21,115 nucleotides of DNA from Chromatiales bacterium (lineage in GTDB: Bacteria > Pseudomonadota > Gammaproteobacteria > UBA6429 > Thiohalophilaceae), in assembly GCA_027001895.1 (NCBI GenBank), contig JALTLP010000118.1, positions 1 through 21,115 on the forward strand, given 5' to 3'. This document shows positions 14,284-21,074 of this stretch, piece after piece. How positions within the stretch are numbered: the stretch's first letter is position 1; every line of letters starts with the position of its first letter. The notes under the pieces were generated by a model. It saw nothing but the letters and a program-made list of their open reading frames with translations. It did no database searches and had not been told where the DNA came from. The position numbers and the translations under genes were made by a program.

Positions 14284-15594
14284 GTGGGGTATTGTTCAGT
14301 GGATATATCATTATTTCAAAAACTAACCGAAAGTGAGCTTGATAACTATCTTAATGATATCGATCTGGCACTGGAATTTCATATCAAGTGGCTGGCAGAA
14401 TTAAACCGAACCCTGCTATGCCACCACCAACTGGATTTTAATGAAGAATCCATCTTCGATTTAAATAACGAATATTTTAACCGCTGGTATAACAGTGTTT
14501 GTGATCAGGAATTGCTGGATATGCCTGCTTTCTCATCACTGAATATCATTCATGGCAATATGCTAAATGTTGCCAGACAATTAATATCTACAGTCGCAAA
14601 TAATGAAGTTATTTGTTGTAAAGAATATGATCGATTTACGGCGTTAGCTGCAGACTTGCGACATAATATACAGCTTCTTAAAACCAAAATTAAATCTGAT
14701 CTCAAGTTGGTTGCAAAATTAATGGGTAAAGTGTTTGAGAATGCAGAAGAAGGGGTAATGATCACCGATGCGCAATCACGCATCCTTAATGTAAACCAGT
14801 CTTTTACATCTGTAACACATTATACCAAAGACGAGGTTATAGGTAAGAAGCCCAGCATATTACATTCTGGACATCATGATATTGGTTTTTATCAGCGTAT
14901 GTGGGCAGTTTTGACAAAGGAACATCGTTGGCAGGGCGAAATCTGGAACAGAAGGAAGAATAACGATATTTATCCTGAATGGTTATCAATTACTGCCGTG
15001 TTCGATGATAAAGGGGATGTTACGCATTACATTGGCATATTTTCAGATGTTTCAACCGAGAGCGAAGGTAACGATCGTCTTTACAGACTGGCGCATTATG
15101 ACAGCCTATGTAACCTGCCTAATCGCCTGTTGTTTTATGACCGTTTACGTCAGTCGGTTTCACGGTCACGCAGAAATGATCAACGTATTGCCGTTATGTT
15201 TATGGATCTTGATGGTTTTAAAAAAGTAAATGATGAGCATGGCCATGGAGTCGGTGATGAACTCTTACAACAGGTTAGTAAACGTGTTGTAGAAGTTTTA
15301 CGGGAATCAGATACGATTGCTCGCATCGGTGGCGATGAGTTCACATTAATAATAAATGATATTGATAATATTGAGTCTATTAATACGATTGTTGAAAAAA
15401 TTCTAACCTCAATTACAGAGCCGCATACTGTCAATCAGGTTTCTTTCCATATATCTGCAAGCATTGGTATCAGCCTGTATCCTGATAATAGTGAAGATAT
15501 GAACACACTTGTTAAACAGGCTGATATTGCAATGTATAAAGCAAAGAAACAAGGCAAGAACTGCTATAAATTTTTTGAAAAGTCGATGGAATAA
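14284..15594 (+). CDS. CZB-like / PAS / GGDEF diguanylate cyclase
   Basis: This cytoplasmic 436-residue protein makes cyclic di-GMP. Residues 20-125 form a helical region that aligns without gaps to the zinc-sensing CZB domain of E. coli DgcZ, but with only H33 and H90 of the four zinc ligands kept (E63 and L94 replace Cys and His). A PAS domain covers about 150-262 (ENAEEGVMITDAQSRILNVN, GEIWNRRKN, GIFSDVS). The GGDEF domain follows, with an intact GGDEF at 349-353 and an RESD inhibitory site at 340-343, so it is probably active and feedback-inhibited. No membrane segment. The start is a GTG at 14284; another GTG at 14299, 9 bases after GGGG, is equally possible and would shorten it by five residues. 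Confidence 0.93.
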   Translation: MGYCSVDISLFQKLTESELDNYLNDIDLALEFHIKWLAELNRTLLCHHQLDFNEESIFDLNNEYFNRWYNSVCDQELLDMPAFSSLNIIHGNMLNVARQLISTVANNEVICCKEYDRFTALAADLRHNIQLLKTKIKSDLKLVAKLMGKVFENAEEGVMITDAQSRILNVNQSFTSVTHYTKDEVIGKKPSILHSGHHDIGFYQRMWAVLTKEHRWQGEIWNRRKNNDIYPEWLSITAVFDDKGDVTHYIGIFSDVSTESEGNDRLYRLAHYDSLCNLPNRLLFYDRLRQSVSRSRRNDQRIAVMFMDLDGFKKVNDEHGHGVGDELLQQVSKRVVEVLRESDTIARIGGDEFTLIINDIDNIESINTIVEKILTSITEPHTVNQVSFHISASIGISLYPDNSEDMNTLVKQADIAMYKAKKQGKNCYKFFEKSME

Positions 15595-15603
15595 ATTTAC
15601 AGT

Positions 15604-16920
15604 TTAACCCGCTTTAAGTTGCTGTGTTTTTTGTTTGTTTTTATGCCAGTGCTTTTTTTGCTTTGGCTTGCCATCAGTTGACTGGGCGCGTTTAGTACCG
15701 GTACGCTTTTTATTTTTAGGTTTGCCTGATCTGGCTTGCGAGTTGCCTCGCCCACGATTTATCGGCTCGGCTTTTATCGATGGATCGGGTTTGTATCCGT
15801 CAATTTCAACTTTAGGAATGTCTGCTTTAATAAGGCGTTCTATATCTTTTAATAACTTTAATTCGTCTACACAGACAAGCGACATGGCTTCACCTTCGTT
15901 GCCGGCACGTCCGGTACGACCAATACGGTGCACATAATCTTCGGCAACATTCGGCAGTTCAAAGTTAACAACGTGGGGCAACTGGCTGATATCCAGACCG
16001 CGAGCGGCAATATCGGTTGCTACCAGTACTCGAATTTTACCGGATTTAAAGTCGGCTAATGCACGAGTACGTGCCCCCTGGCTTTTGTTGCCATGAATAG
16101 CCGCTGCGGTAATACCGTCTTTACCCAGTTGTTCGGCAAGTCGGTTGGCACCGTGTTTAGTTCGGGTAAATACCAGCACTTGTTCCCAGTTGTTTGAGCC
16201 AATTAAAAAAGAAAGCAATTCACGTTTACGTTTTTTATCAACATGGTGTACAACCTGTGCAACCCGTTCCGAGGTGGTATTGCGTTGTGCGACTTCAATT
16301 AAGGCCGGGGAGTGCAATAAATCGTTTGCCAGCTTTTTAATTTCGTTTGAAAATGTTGCAGAAAATAACAAGGTTTGTTTTTGTTCGGGTAACAGCGTTA
16401 AAACTTTACGTATATCTCGGATAAAGCCCATATCCAGCATTCGATCTGCTTCATCGAGTACTAAAATATCAATTTTCGACAGATTAACCGAATTTTGGCT
16501 GACGTGATCCAGCAAACGGCCGGGTGTTGCAACTAAAATATCAACGCCTTTAATCAGTTTCATCTTTTGCGGGTTAATACTGACGCCACCAAACACCACA
16601 GCCGTCTTTAATGGCAAATAACGTCCATAAGTTTGCACATTTTCATGCACCTGTGCGGCGAGTTCGCGGGTTGGGGTAAGTACCAATGCACGAACAGGCC
16701 GACGACCTTTACCCGATTTTGATGTTTTAACAAGTCGGTCAAGTAAGGGCAGGGTAAAACCGGCTGTTTTACCGGTACCGGTTTGTGCACCACCCATTAA
16801 ATCACGGCCTTCAAGGACCAGTGGTATAGCTTGTTGTTGAATAGGGGTAGGTTTGTCGTAACCTTTTTCGGAAATAGCACGAAGTATTTCAGCCGACAGG
16901 CCGAGTGAGTCAAATGACAT
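15604..16920 (-). CDS. rhlE: DEAD-box ATP-dependent RNA helicase RhlE
   Basis: RhlE-type helicases unwind short RNA duplexes and assist ribosome assembly and RNA decay, often at low temperature. The 438-residue product has the full motif set in order: Q motif GYDKPTPIQQQAIP, Walker A AQTGTGKT (K51), PTRELAAQV, DEAD in VLDEADRMLDMGF, SAT in LFSATFS, then TRTKHGANRLAEQL, ATDIAARGLDI and HRIGRTGRAG. A basic tail of about 60 residues (rich in K, R, Q) gives RNA binding. The start is the ATG at 16920 with TGGAGAA 7 bases upstream; the frame extends upstream to 17031 without family resemblance. It converges with the cyclase gene and diverges from the cold-shock gene. Confidence 0.94.
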   Translation of the reverse strand: MSFDSLGLSAEILRAISEKGYDKPTPIQQQAIPLVLEGRDLMGGAQTGTGKTAGFTLPLLDRLVKTSKSGKGRRPVRALVLTPTRELAAQVHENVQTYGRYLPLKTAVVFGGVSINPQKMKLIKGVDILVATPGRLLDHVSQNSVNLSKIDILVLDEADRMLDMGFIRDIRKVLTLLPEQKQTLLFSATFSNEIKKLANDLLHSPALIEVAQRNTTSERVAQVVHHVDKKRKRELLSFLIGSNNWEQVLVFTRTKHGANRLAEQLGKDGITAAAIHGNKSQGARTRALADFKSGKIRVLVATDIAARGLDISQLPHVVNFELPNVAEDYVHRIGRTGRAGNEGEAMSLVCVDELKLLKDIERLIKADIPKVEIDGYKPDPSIKAEPINRGRGNSQARSGKPKNKKRTGTKRAQSTDGKPKQKKHWHKNKQKTQQLKAG

Positions 16921-17341
16921 GTAAAATGTTCTCCAGAACGTGTAGCAAAAGCACCCACCCAAACTATATTTGGGACGGTCCAGGTGATTACTGAATAATG
17001 TGACTAAATAATTAACAAATGTTAACAGCACAATTTATGATGCAGACCGATGTGCATCCGGAAATGAAAATACATTCTAACACATTTATATACTTAACTT
17101 TGCTTAAATATTAATGTTAAAAGCGCTATTTATGCTTTATTTGGCCATATCGGTTGATGAATTTATCATAATAAACTGTTTTTAATAATTAATTGCATAT
17201 AATCTATTGTTTTTATATGAAAAACAGTTACACTAATAAACGCTACATTCTATCCTGGTTTTATCGGAAGCTTTTCCTGTTTATTACCTCGCAAGACTTG
17301 TAACACATTTTTAATTTTTAATACTATTGAGGTAATTTATT
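16921..17341. promoter_or_regulatory. 421-bp divergent control region between rhlE and the cold-shock gene
   Basis: No convincing gene is present. On the rhlE side a perfect 6-bp hairpin CCCAAA/TTTGGG (16958-16974) would lie in the rhlE leader, and GATGCA/TGCATC (17039-17058) is a second perfect 6-bp stem. On the cold-shock side a TATAAT stands at 17198-17203, preceded by TG two bases earlier, with no good -35. It would give a leader of about 130 nt, as is usual for cspA-type genes. GGAA-GCTT-TTCC (from 17266) is a small hairpin in that leader. Confidence 0.45.
17283..17336 (+). promoter_or_regulatory. Anti-Shine-Dalgarno pairing in the cold-shock leader
   Basis: ATTACCTC (17283-17290) is a perfect 8-base complement of GAGGTAAT (17329-17336), which contains the ribosome-binding site GAGG located 9 bases before the ATG of the cold-shock gene. 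Pairing would enclose a 38-base A+T-rich loop and hide the ribosome site. Cold-shock mRNAs are known to switch leader structure with temperature. That this pair does so is inferred. Confidence 0.5.
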
Positions 17342-17542
17342 ATGGCAACAGGAACCGTTAAATGGTTTAACGAATCTAAAGGCTTTGGCTTTATCACTCC
17401 AGACGATGGCAGCAAAGATGTATTTGCTCATTTCTCTGCAATCGCTGCGGAAGGTTTTCGTACTCTCGCTGAAGGTCAACAAGTGACTTTCGACGTAGAA
17501 GAAGGCCCTAAAGGCCCACAGGCTTCAAACATTCAGGTTTAA
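17342..17542 (+). CDS. Cold-shock protein of the CspA family
   Basis: A 66-residue single cold-shock domain that binds single-stranded RNA and DNA and melts secondary structure (RNA chaperone). It has the RNP1 motif KGFGFI and the RNP2 motif VFAHF, with GTVKWFNESKGFGFITPDDG at the N terminus and GPKGPQASNIQV at the end. Exact paralogue (CspA, CspC, CspD or CspE) cannot be told from this alone. It is a single gene with a long leader and its own terminator, typical of independently regulated csp genes. The divergent neighbour is an RNA helicase, so two RNA-remodelling proteins share one control region. Confidence 0.96.
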   Translation: MATGTVKWFNESKGFGFITPDDGSKDVFAHFSAIAAEGFRTLAEGQQVTFDVEEGPKGPQASNIQV

Positions 17543-17567
17543 TTAACTTGTTCGTTTAAGTTTAGAG

Positions 17568-17596
17568 AAACCCGCTGTTTACAGCGGGTTTTTTTT
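17568..17596 (+). terminator. Intrinsic terminator of the cold-shock gene
   Basis: AAACCCGCTG (17568-17577) and CAGCGGGTTT (17582-17591) form a 10-bp stem around a 4-base loop, followed by further T residues. It ends the cold-shock transcript 26 bases after its stop codon. Confidence 0.92.
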
Positions 17597-17637
17597 ATCT
17601 ATAAAAAAAATATTGTGCTTTTTAGAGTACTTCTAAA

Positions 17638-18057
17638 ATGAAAACAGTTAATACAATCCCCGCAAAGCAGGCTTACGAGTTACAACAGCAACCCAATACC
17701 TTGTTAGTGGATGTACGATCCCATATGGAGTTTTTGTTTATTGGTCACCCGGTTGGTGCAATTAATATCCCGTGGATTGACGAGCCCGACTGGAATATCA
17801 ACCCGAATTTTAGCCGTGAAATTCGTCAGCTTATCCTGGGCGGTGTTTCATCTGTAGAGCACAACCACGATATTCCAATTATTCTTATTTGCCGCAGTGG
17901 TAAACGTTCGCTGGAGGCTGGTAAGCAGCTTATTGAAGATGGCTTTATGCAAATATTCAACGTTGCAGAGGGCTTTGAGGGCGAACTGGACGATAAACAC
18001 CAGCGTAGTACTTTAGCTGGCTGGCGATTTGACGGTTTGCCCTGGGAACAGTGTTAA
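17638..18057 (+). CDS. Single-domain rhodanese-like sulfurtransferase
   Basis: Rhodaneses carry sulfane sulfur on an active-site cysteine as persulfide. The 139-residue cytoplasmic protein has the fold landmarks LLVDVRSHMEFLFIGHPVGA at the N terminus and the active-site loop ICRSGKRSLEAG, where the Cys heads a six-residue loop typical of sulfur-transferring rhodaneses. It continues with NVAEGFEG and GWRFDGLPW near the C terminus, and a cysteine is the very last residue. No signal peptide. It sits immediately before a cytochrome c gene (overlapping stop codons) and near a DsrC-like gene, suggesting a role in sulfur relay, though the genes are not on one transcript. Confidence 0.9.
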   Translation: MKTVNTIPAKQAYELQQQPNTLLVDVRSHMEFLFIGHPVGAINIPWIDEPDWNINPNFSREIRQLILGGVSSVEHNHDIPIILICRSGKRSLEAGKQLIEDGFMQIFNVAEGFEGELDDKHQRSTLAGWRFDGLPWEQC

Positions 18058-18320
18058 AACTTGTAAAAACGGCTGTTAAGGTAGTCAGTAACACTGTTTA
18101 CTTGCTTGTCCGACCAGCTCACCTTGGCAGCACCCCGGGCGCACATCTTCACTCGCTGTGAAAGCATGGCAAAGGACGTTGTTTTGCGGTCACTGCGTGT
18201 ATAAACACGGGTAGAATGGCAGCTAAGGCACTTTGAATCGTGCAAATCCTTACCGGACGGTGCTGCATATACAGTGGTTGTCAGGAATAACACGAATATT
18301 ATTAATGTTGATTTAATCAT
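18054..18320 (-). CDS. Small periplasmic monohaem cytochrome c
   Basis: The 88-residue precursor has a signal peptide (residues 1-19, cleavage near VYA) and one haem-binding motif CLSCH (C31, C34, H35). A second conserved-looking stretch is SQRVKMCARG, with an extra cysteine and a methionine that could be the sixth haem ligand, and the C terminus reads VTDYLNSRFYKF. Small cytochromes of this build (SGKDLHDSKC...VYTRSDRK) occur in many sulfur-using proteobacteria, with unknown partner. The start is the ATG at 18320, preceded by AGGAG 8 bases away; the frame open from 18347 lacks support. Its TAA stop overlaps the rhodanese TAA (TTAA, 18054-18057), so transcripts converge. Confidence 0.85.
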   Translation of the reverse strand: MIKSTLIIFVLFLTTTVYAAPSGKDLHDSKCLSCHSTRVYTRSDRKTTSFAMLSQRVKMCARGAAKVSWSDKQVNSVTDYLNSRFYKF

Positions 18321-18367
18321 AAACAGGCTCCTAAAATGGTCAGACAATTAGCTAAAGTTTAGCGCAT

Positions 18368-18394
18368 AAAAAAAGGCTCTTTCGAGCCTTTTTT
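18368..18394 (-). terminator. Intrinsic terminator of the DsrC/TusE-like gene
   Basis: GGCTC and GAGCC form a stem around a 4-base loop, extended by A/T pairs and ending in a T-run on the minus strand, 9 bases after the stop codon. The A/T flanks are symmetric, so it may work in both directions. Confidence 0.88.
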
Positions 18395-18403
18395 GTAATT
18401 AGC

Positions 18404-18739
18404 TTAACTACATCCTTTCGGGCGGGGTAAGCCAGCAACCTTGTTCGCACACTTTATTAACCCGGTAGGAAACAAAGAGTAGATATACTTTTGACTGCTG
18501 CGATCTTTACCAAATTTTTCTTTCATAATTTTTGAAAATAAACGTGGTTCAGCAACAACACCATTTTCTAGAAAGTATTCGCGAGCGGTGTTAACGATAT
18601 CCCAATGCTCCTGGGTCAATTCGCCGATCTTTTCATTCACTGCGATTTGTTTCGCAAGCTCTTCGCTCCACTCATCGAGGTTTTCTAACCAACCGGCTTC
18701 GCTAAGTTTAATAATTTTGCCGTTCACTTCTGCTTGCAT
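18404..18739 (-). CDS. DsrC/TusE family sulfur carrier with a displaced second cysteine
   Basis: DsrC and TusE carry sulfur on a penultimate C-terminal cysteine: DsrC for dissimilatory sulfite reductase, TusE for tRNA 2-thiouridine synthesis. The 111-residue protein fits in length and pattern: AGWLENLDEWSEELA, LTQEHWDIVNTAREYFLENG, KYIYSLFPTGL, and the arm KVAGLPRPKGCS with C110 penultimate. DsrC has a second cysteine 11 residues earlier (C100 and C111 in A. vinosum). Here that site is N99 and a cysteine stands two residues earlier, at C97. TusE lacks the second cysteine altogether, so this protein is intermediate. AGGAG lies 9 bases before the ATG. It is a single gene with its own terminator, upstream of the cytochrome gene on the same strand. 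Confidence 0.88.
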   Translation of the reverse strand: MQAEVNGKIIKLSEAGWLENLDEWSEELAKQIAVNEKIGELTQEHWDIVNTAREYFLENGVVAEPRLFSKIMKEKFGKDRSSQKYIYSLFPTGLIKCANKVAGLPRPKGCS

Positions 18740-18850
18740 TCGATAACTCCTGAAAATATTGATTCTAATACCTGAGTAATCTTATCAGTTATTTTTTCTC
18801 GAATCAATACATTAGCAACAATTAATATAATGATGTTTGGCGATAATATA

Positions 18851-18964
18851 ACCAAATTTTGGTAATTTTTCACAAAATAATGGGCAATATGTTTACTAAA
18901 CTATATCTCAAACGCAAATAATCTAAATGTAAACGCAGAATAACCGATACAAATTTGGTAATTT
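18851..18964. promoter_or_regulatory. Repeated possible operator motifs upstream of the REC-HATPase gene
   Basis: ACCAAA-T-TTTGGT (18851-18863) is a perfect palindrome. TTTGGTAATTT occurs there (18858-18868) and again at 18954-18964, just before the ribosome site, where CAAATTTG (18950-18957) is also palindromic. Between them AAACGCA occurs at 18910-18916 and 18931-18937, 21 bases apart (two helical turns). The 241-base gap otherwise shows only a TATAAT (18826-18831) without a good -35. Confidence 0.4.
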
Positions 18965-18980
18965 GGAGTAAATGAAGTAG

Positions 18981-19889
18981 ATGATGGATAAAACACGATT
19001 TCTTGTCGCCGATGACGATGATTTAAATCTGGAGATTATTTCTGAATACCTTAAAGAAATATCGAATAATTTTAAGATAGAAACAGCACCGGACGGTAAT
19101 ATTGCATGGCAAATGCTTAATGATAATGCAAAAGACTACTTCGATATCGTTATACTCGACAACATGATGCCAAATTTGAGTGGCATCGACGTTTTAAAAC
19201 GTATGCAACAGCATCACGAACTTAAACATACCCCCGTGATTATGCAGTCCGCCCGAGCGCGGAAAGAAGATGTTGTAGAAGGCATTGAAGCGGGTGCATT
19301 TTATTACCTGACAAAGCCTTTTAATGAAGAACAATTTAACAATGTTATTCGTAATTGTTTTCGTAACAGACACCTTTACAAGCATTTGCAACAGGTATTG
19401 CAGGGTAATCAGTCGTCGATGCATTTACTCGAAGAGGCCACTTTCAAGTTCAGAACACTCGATGATGTACATGCTATTGCTACCCTGATAGCCAGTGCTT
19501 GTCCAAAGTCAGACCGTTCGTTAGCAGGGCTTTTTGAGCTGATGCTTAATGCTGTTGAACACGGTAATCTTGGTATAGGCTACAACACCAAGTCAGAGTT
19601 AAACAAAACCGGCGAGTGGGCTGATGAGATACAACGACGTAGTGAAATGCAGGCCAACAAAGACAAGTTTGCCCAGATTAACTTTAAGCGTAAAAAGGAC
19701 TACATCGAGATAACGATTTGCGATCAGGGCGAGGGTTTTGACTGGCGTTCATACCTGAATTTTGATGTGCAACGACTGCTTGATTCACATGGGAGAGGCA
19801 TTGCTATTGCTAATAATATCAGTTTTGACCGTCTTGAGTATAATTCCGCCGGAACGCAGGTAAATGCACAGTTACAAATCGTTAGCTAA
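18981..19889 (+). CDS. Response regulator with receiver and HATPase (RsbW/SpoIIAB-like) domains
   Basis: The 302-residue cytoplasmic protein has a CheY-like receiver at 5-125: acidic pocket D11-D13, phospho-acceptor D60 in VILDNMMP, S90 and K112 in LTKPF. The output is a GHKL ATPase-type domain at about 150-300: N box ELMLNAVEHGN (E186, N190), G1 box DQGEGFD (D248) and G2 box SHGRGIAIANN. There is no His-phosphorylation helix, so it is not a histidine kinase. The second domain most resembles anti-sigma serine kinases, suggesting phosphorylation-controlled partner switching; no anti-sigma-antagonist or PP2C partner is in view. Start choice is uncertain: GGAG at 18965 is 12 bases from the first ATG, with a tiny ATGAAGTAG frame between. 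Confidence 0.9.
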   Translation: MMDKTRFLVADDDDLNLEIISEYLKEISNNFKIETAPDGNIAWQMLNDNAKDYFDIVILDNMMPNLSGIDVLKRMQQHHELKHTPVIMQSARARKEDVVEGIEAGAFYYLTKPFNEEQFNNVIRNCFRNRHLYKHLQQVLQGNQSSMHLLEEATFKFRTLDDVHAIATLIASACPKSDRSLAGLFELMLNAVEHGNLGIGYNTKSELNKTGEWADEIQRRSEMQANKDKFAQINFKRKKDYIEITICDQGEGFDWRSYLNFDVQRLLDSHGRGIAIANNISFDRLEYNSAGTQVNAQLQIVS

Positions 19890-19934
19890 AAAAACGCCGC
19901 TTGTAATCCTACTCCTACATACTTTTTGATTTTT

Positions 19935-19975
19935 TTTACTTAAGATCAGTACCTCACAAAAGGACTGTAAGTAAA
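19935..19975 (+). promoter_or_regulatory. Stem-loop abutting the start codon of the DUF6316-like gene
   Basis: TTTACTTA (19935-19942) is a perfect complement of TAAGTAAA (19968-19975), two bases before the ATG, and can extend by a G-U and an A-U pair. The 25-base loop holds AAAGGA (19958-19963), the only ribosome-site candidate, which otherwise sits 14 bases from the ATG. It may control translation; this is inferred from sequence only. Confidence 0.35.
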
Positions 19976-19977
19976 GA

Positions 19978-20268
19978 ATGAATTATTTATTTCCAACTGA
20001 CACAAACGGACTTCGCAGCGGTAAACAAAACCGTGTAAACACAGACCGATTCTTTCATATAATGAACGAAGGCTGGTTTGTTTATATGCGTCAGCAAATG
20101 CAACTGGTTGATGTTGATGCAAGCAATACTGGCGTTGCCGGGCCGTTTGGCTCTAAAGAACAGGCTGGTGAATACTTGAACAAAATAATTCATGGCGAAC
20201 AATCAGTAACCAGGGAACCCTCAAAAACACAGCCTTTACGTTCAGAAGAAGACTGGCGTTATGAGTAG
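19978..20268 (+). CDS. DUF6316-like small protein
   Basis: The 96-residue product contains a central pattern, TDRFFHIMNEGWFVYMRQQM then AGPFGSKEQAGEYL, matching what I recall of the DUF6316 family: a short beta-rich module with W.. and a GPF..k..A ending. Function is unknown. It has no signal peptide or membrane segment, and the last 25 residues are polar and probably disordered. It lies between two response-regulator genes, 88 bases after one and 145 bases before the other, all on the plus strand, so a signalling role is possible but unproven. Family naming is moderately sure. Confidence 0.7.
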   Translation: MNYLFPTDTNGLRSGKQNRVNTDRFFHIMNEGWFVYMRQQMQLVDVDASNTGVAGPFGSKEQAGEYLNKIIHGEQSVTREPSKTQPLRSEEDWRYE

Positions 20269-20413
20269 TAATAATCCATTTAAAACATGAGCTTAATAGC
20301 TTTATCTAATGTTTTTTCTAAACAACGTATATCCCGCTTAAATATTTCTATTTCCCTTGGAAATTAATCTGCTCTACACTAGAAGAAAAACGTAGCTTCC
20401 TTAGAGTAAATTT

Positions 20414-21061
20414 ATGATAAAAGTCATGCTGGTTGATGACCACGATTTAGTGCGTACAGGTTTAAAGCGCTTAATTAATGATGTAGAAGGTTTTCGGGTT
20501 GTCGCAGAGGCTGAATCAGGCGAAGAAGCGATTCACCAGGCAAAATCAACTGAAATCGATATTATTTTGATGGATATCAACATGCCGGGTATTGGTGGAC
20601 TGGAAGCAACCAGAAAACTTTTAACGATAAACCCGGATTTCAAGATTATCGGCGTCACCATGCACGACGATGATATCTTTCCTCAGCGTTTACTCAAGGC
20701 CGGTGCTGTTGGTTACCTGACCAAGGGCAGTGATATCAATGAAATGGTTCATGCTATGCGCGAAGTTATCGCCAACCGACGCTATATTTGCCCGGACATT
20801 GCCCAGCAACTGGCACTTGCGCAAATGCAGGAATTCAGTAATTCACCTTTTGAATCACTTTCCGAACGTGAATTGCAGGTTATGATTATGTTAATGGACG
20901 GCCAGAAAGTGAATGCGATTTCTGACAAACTGGCGCTGAGTCCTAAAACGGTCAGCACTTATCGCCATCGGCTGTATTTAAAACTTGGGGTGCATAATGA
21001 TATGGAACTTGCGCGGCTGGCTTTACAACACGGCTTTATCGACAAGCACGGTACACACTAA
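20414..21061 (+). CDS. uvrY: UvrY/GacA-family response regulator (NarL/FixJ type)
   Basis: UvrY/GacA, phosphorylated by BarA/GacS-type kinases, activates small RNAs that titrate CsrA/RsmA and thereby shifts metabolism, motility and biofilm. The 215-residue protein has a receiver domain at 1-120 (D8-D9, phospho-acceptor D54 in LMDINMPG, T82, K104) and a LuxR-type helix-turn-helix at about 148-205 (LSERELQVMIMLMDGQKV, SPKTVSTYRHRLYLKL). Features close to UvrY/GacA are MIKVMLVDDHDLVRTGLKRL at the N terminus and GYLTKGSDINEMVHA. In relatives uvrC usually follows; the window ends 54 bases later, so this cannot be seen. Confidence 0.93.
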   Translation: MIKVMLVDDHDLVRTGLKRLINDVEGFRVVAEAESGEEAIHQAKSTEIDIILMDINMPGIGGLEATRKLLTINPDFKIIGVTMHDDDIFPQRLLKAGAVGYLTKGSDINEMVHAMREVIANRRYICPDIAQQLALAQMQEFSNSPFESLSERELQVMIMLMDGQKVNAISDKLALSPKTVSTYRHRLYLKLGVHNDMELARLALQHGFIDKHGTH

Positions 21062-21074
21062 ATAATATAATTTC

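Noticed and set aside
16921..17031. N-terminal extension of RhlE to 17031
   Set aside because: The ATG at 16920 has a good TGGAGAA ribosome site and begins the conserved FDSLGLSAEI segment; upstream codons show no helicase resemblance.
18321..18347. Cytochrome c start at 18347
   Set aside because: AGGAG precedes the ATG at 18320, which gives a normal signal peptide. The longer form would place polar residues before it.
18404..18739. Calling the gene canonical dsrC of dissimilatory sulfur oxidation
   Set aside because: The required cysteine 11 residues before the terminal one is absent (Asn), and no dsr genes are nearby, so only the family name is given.
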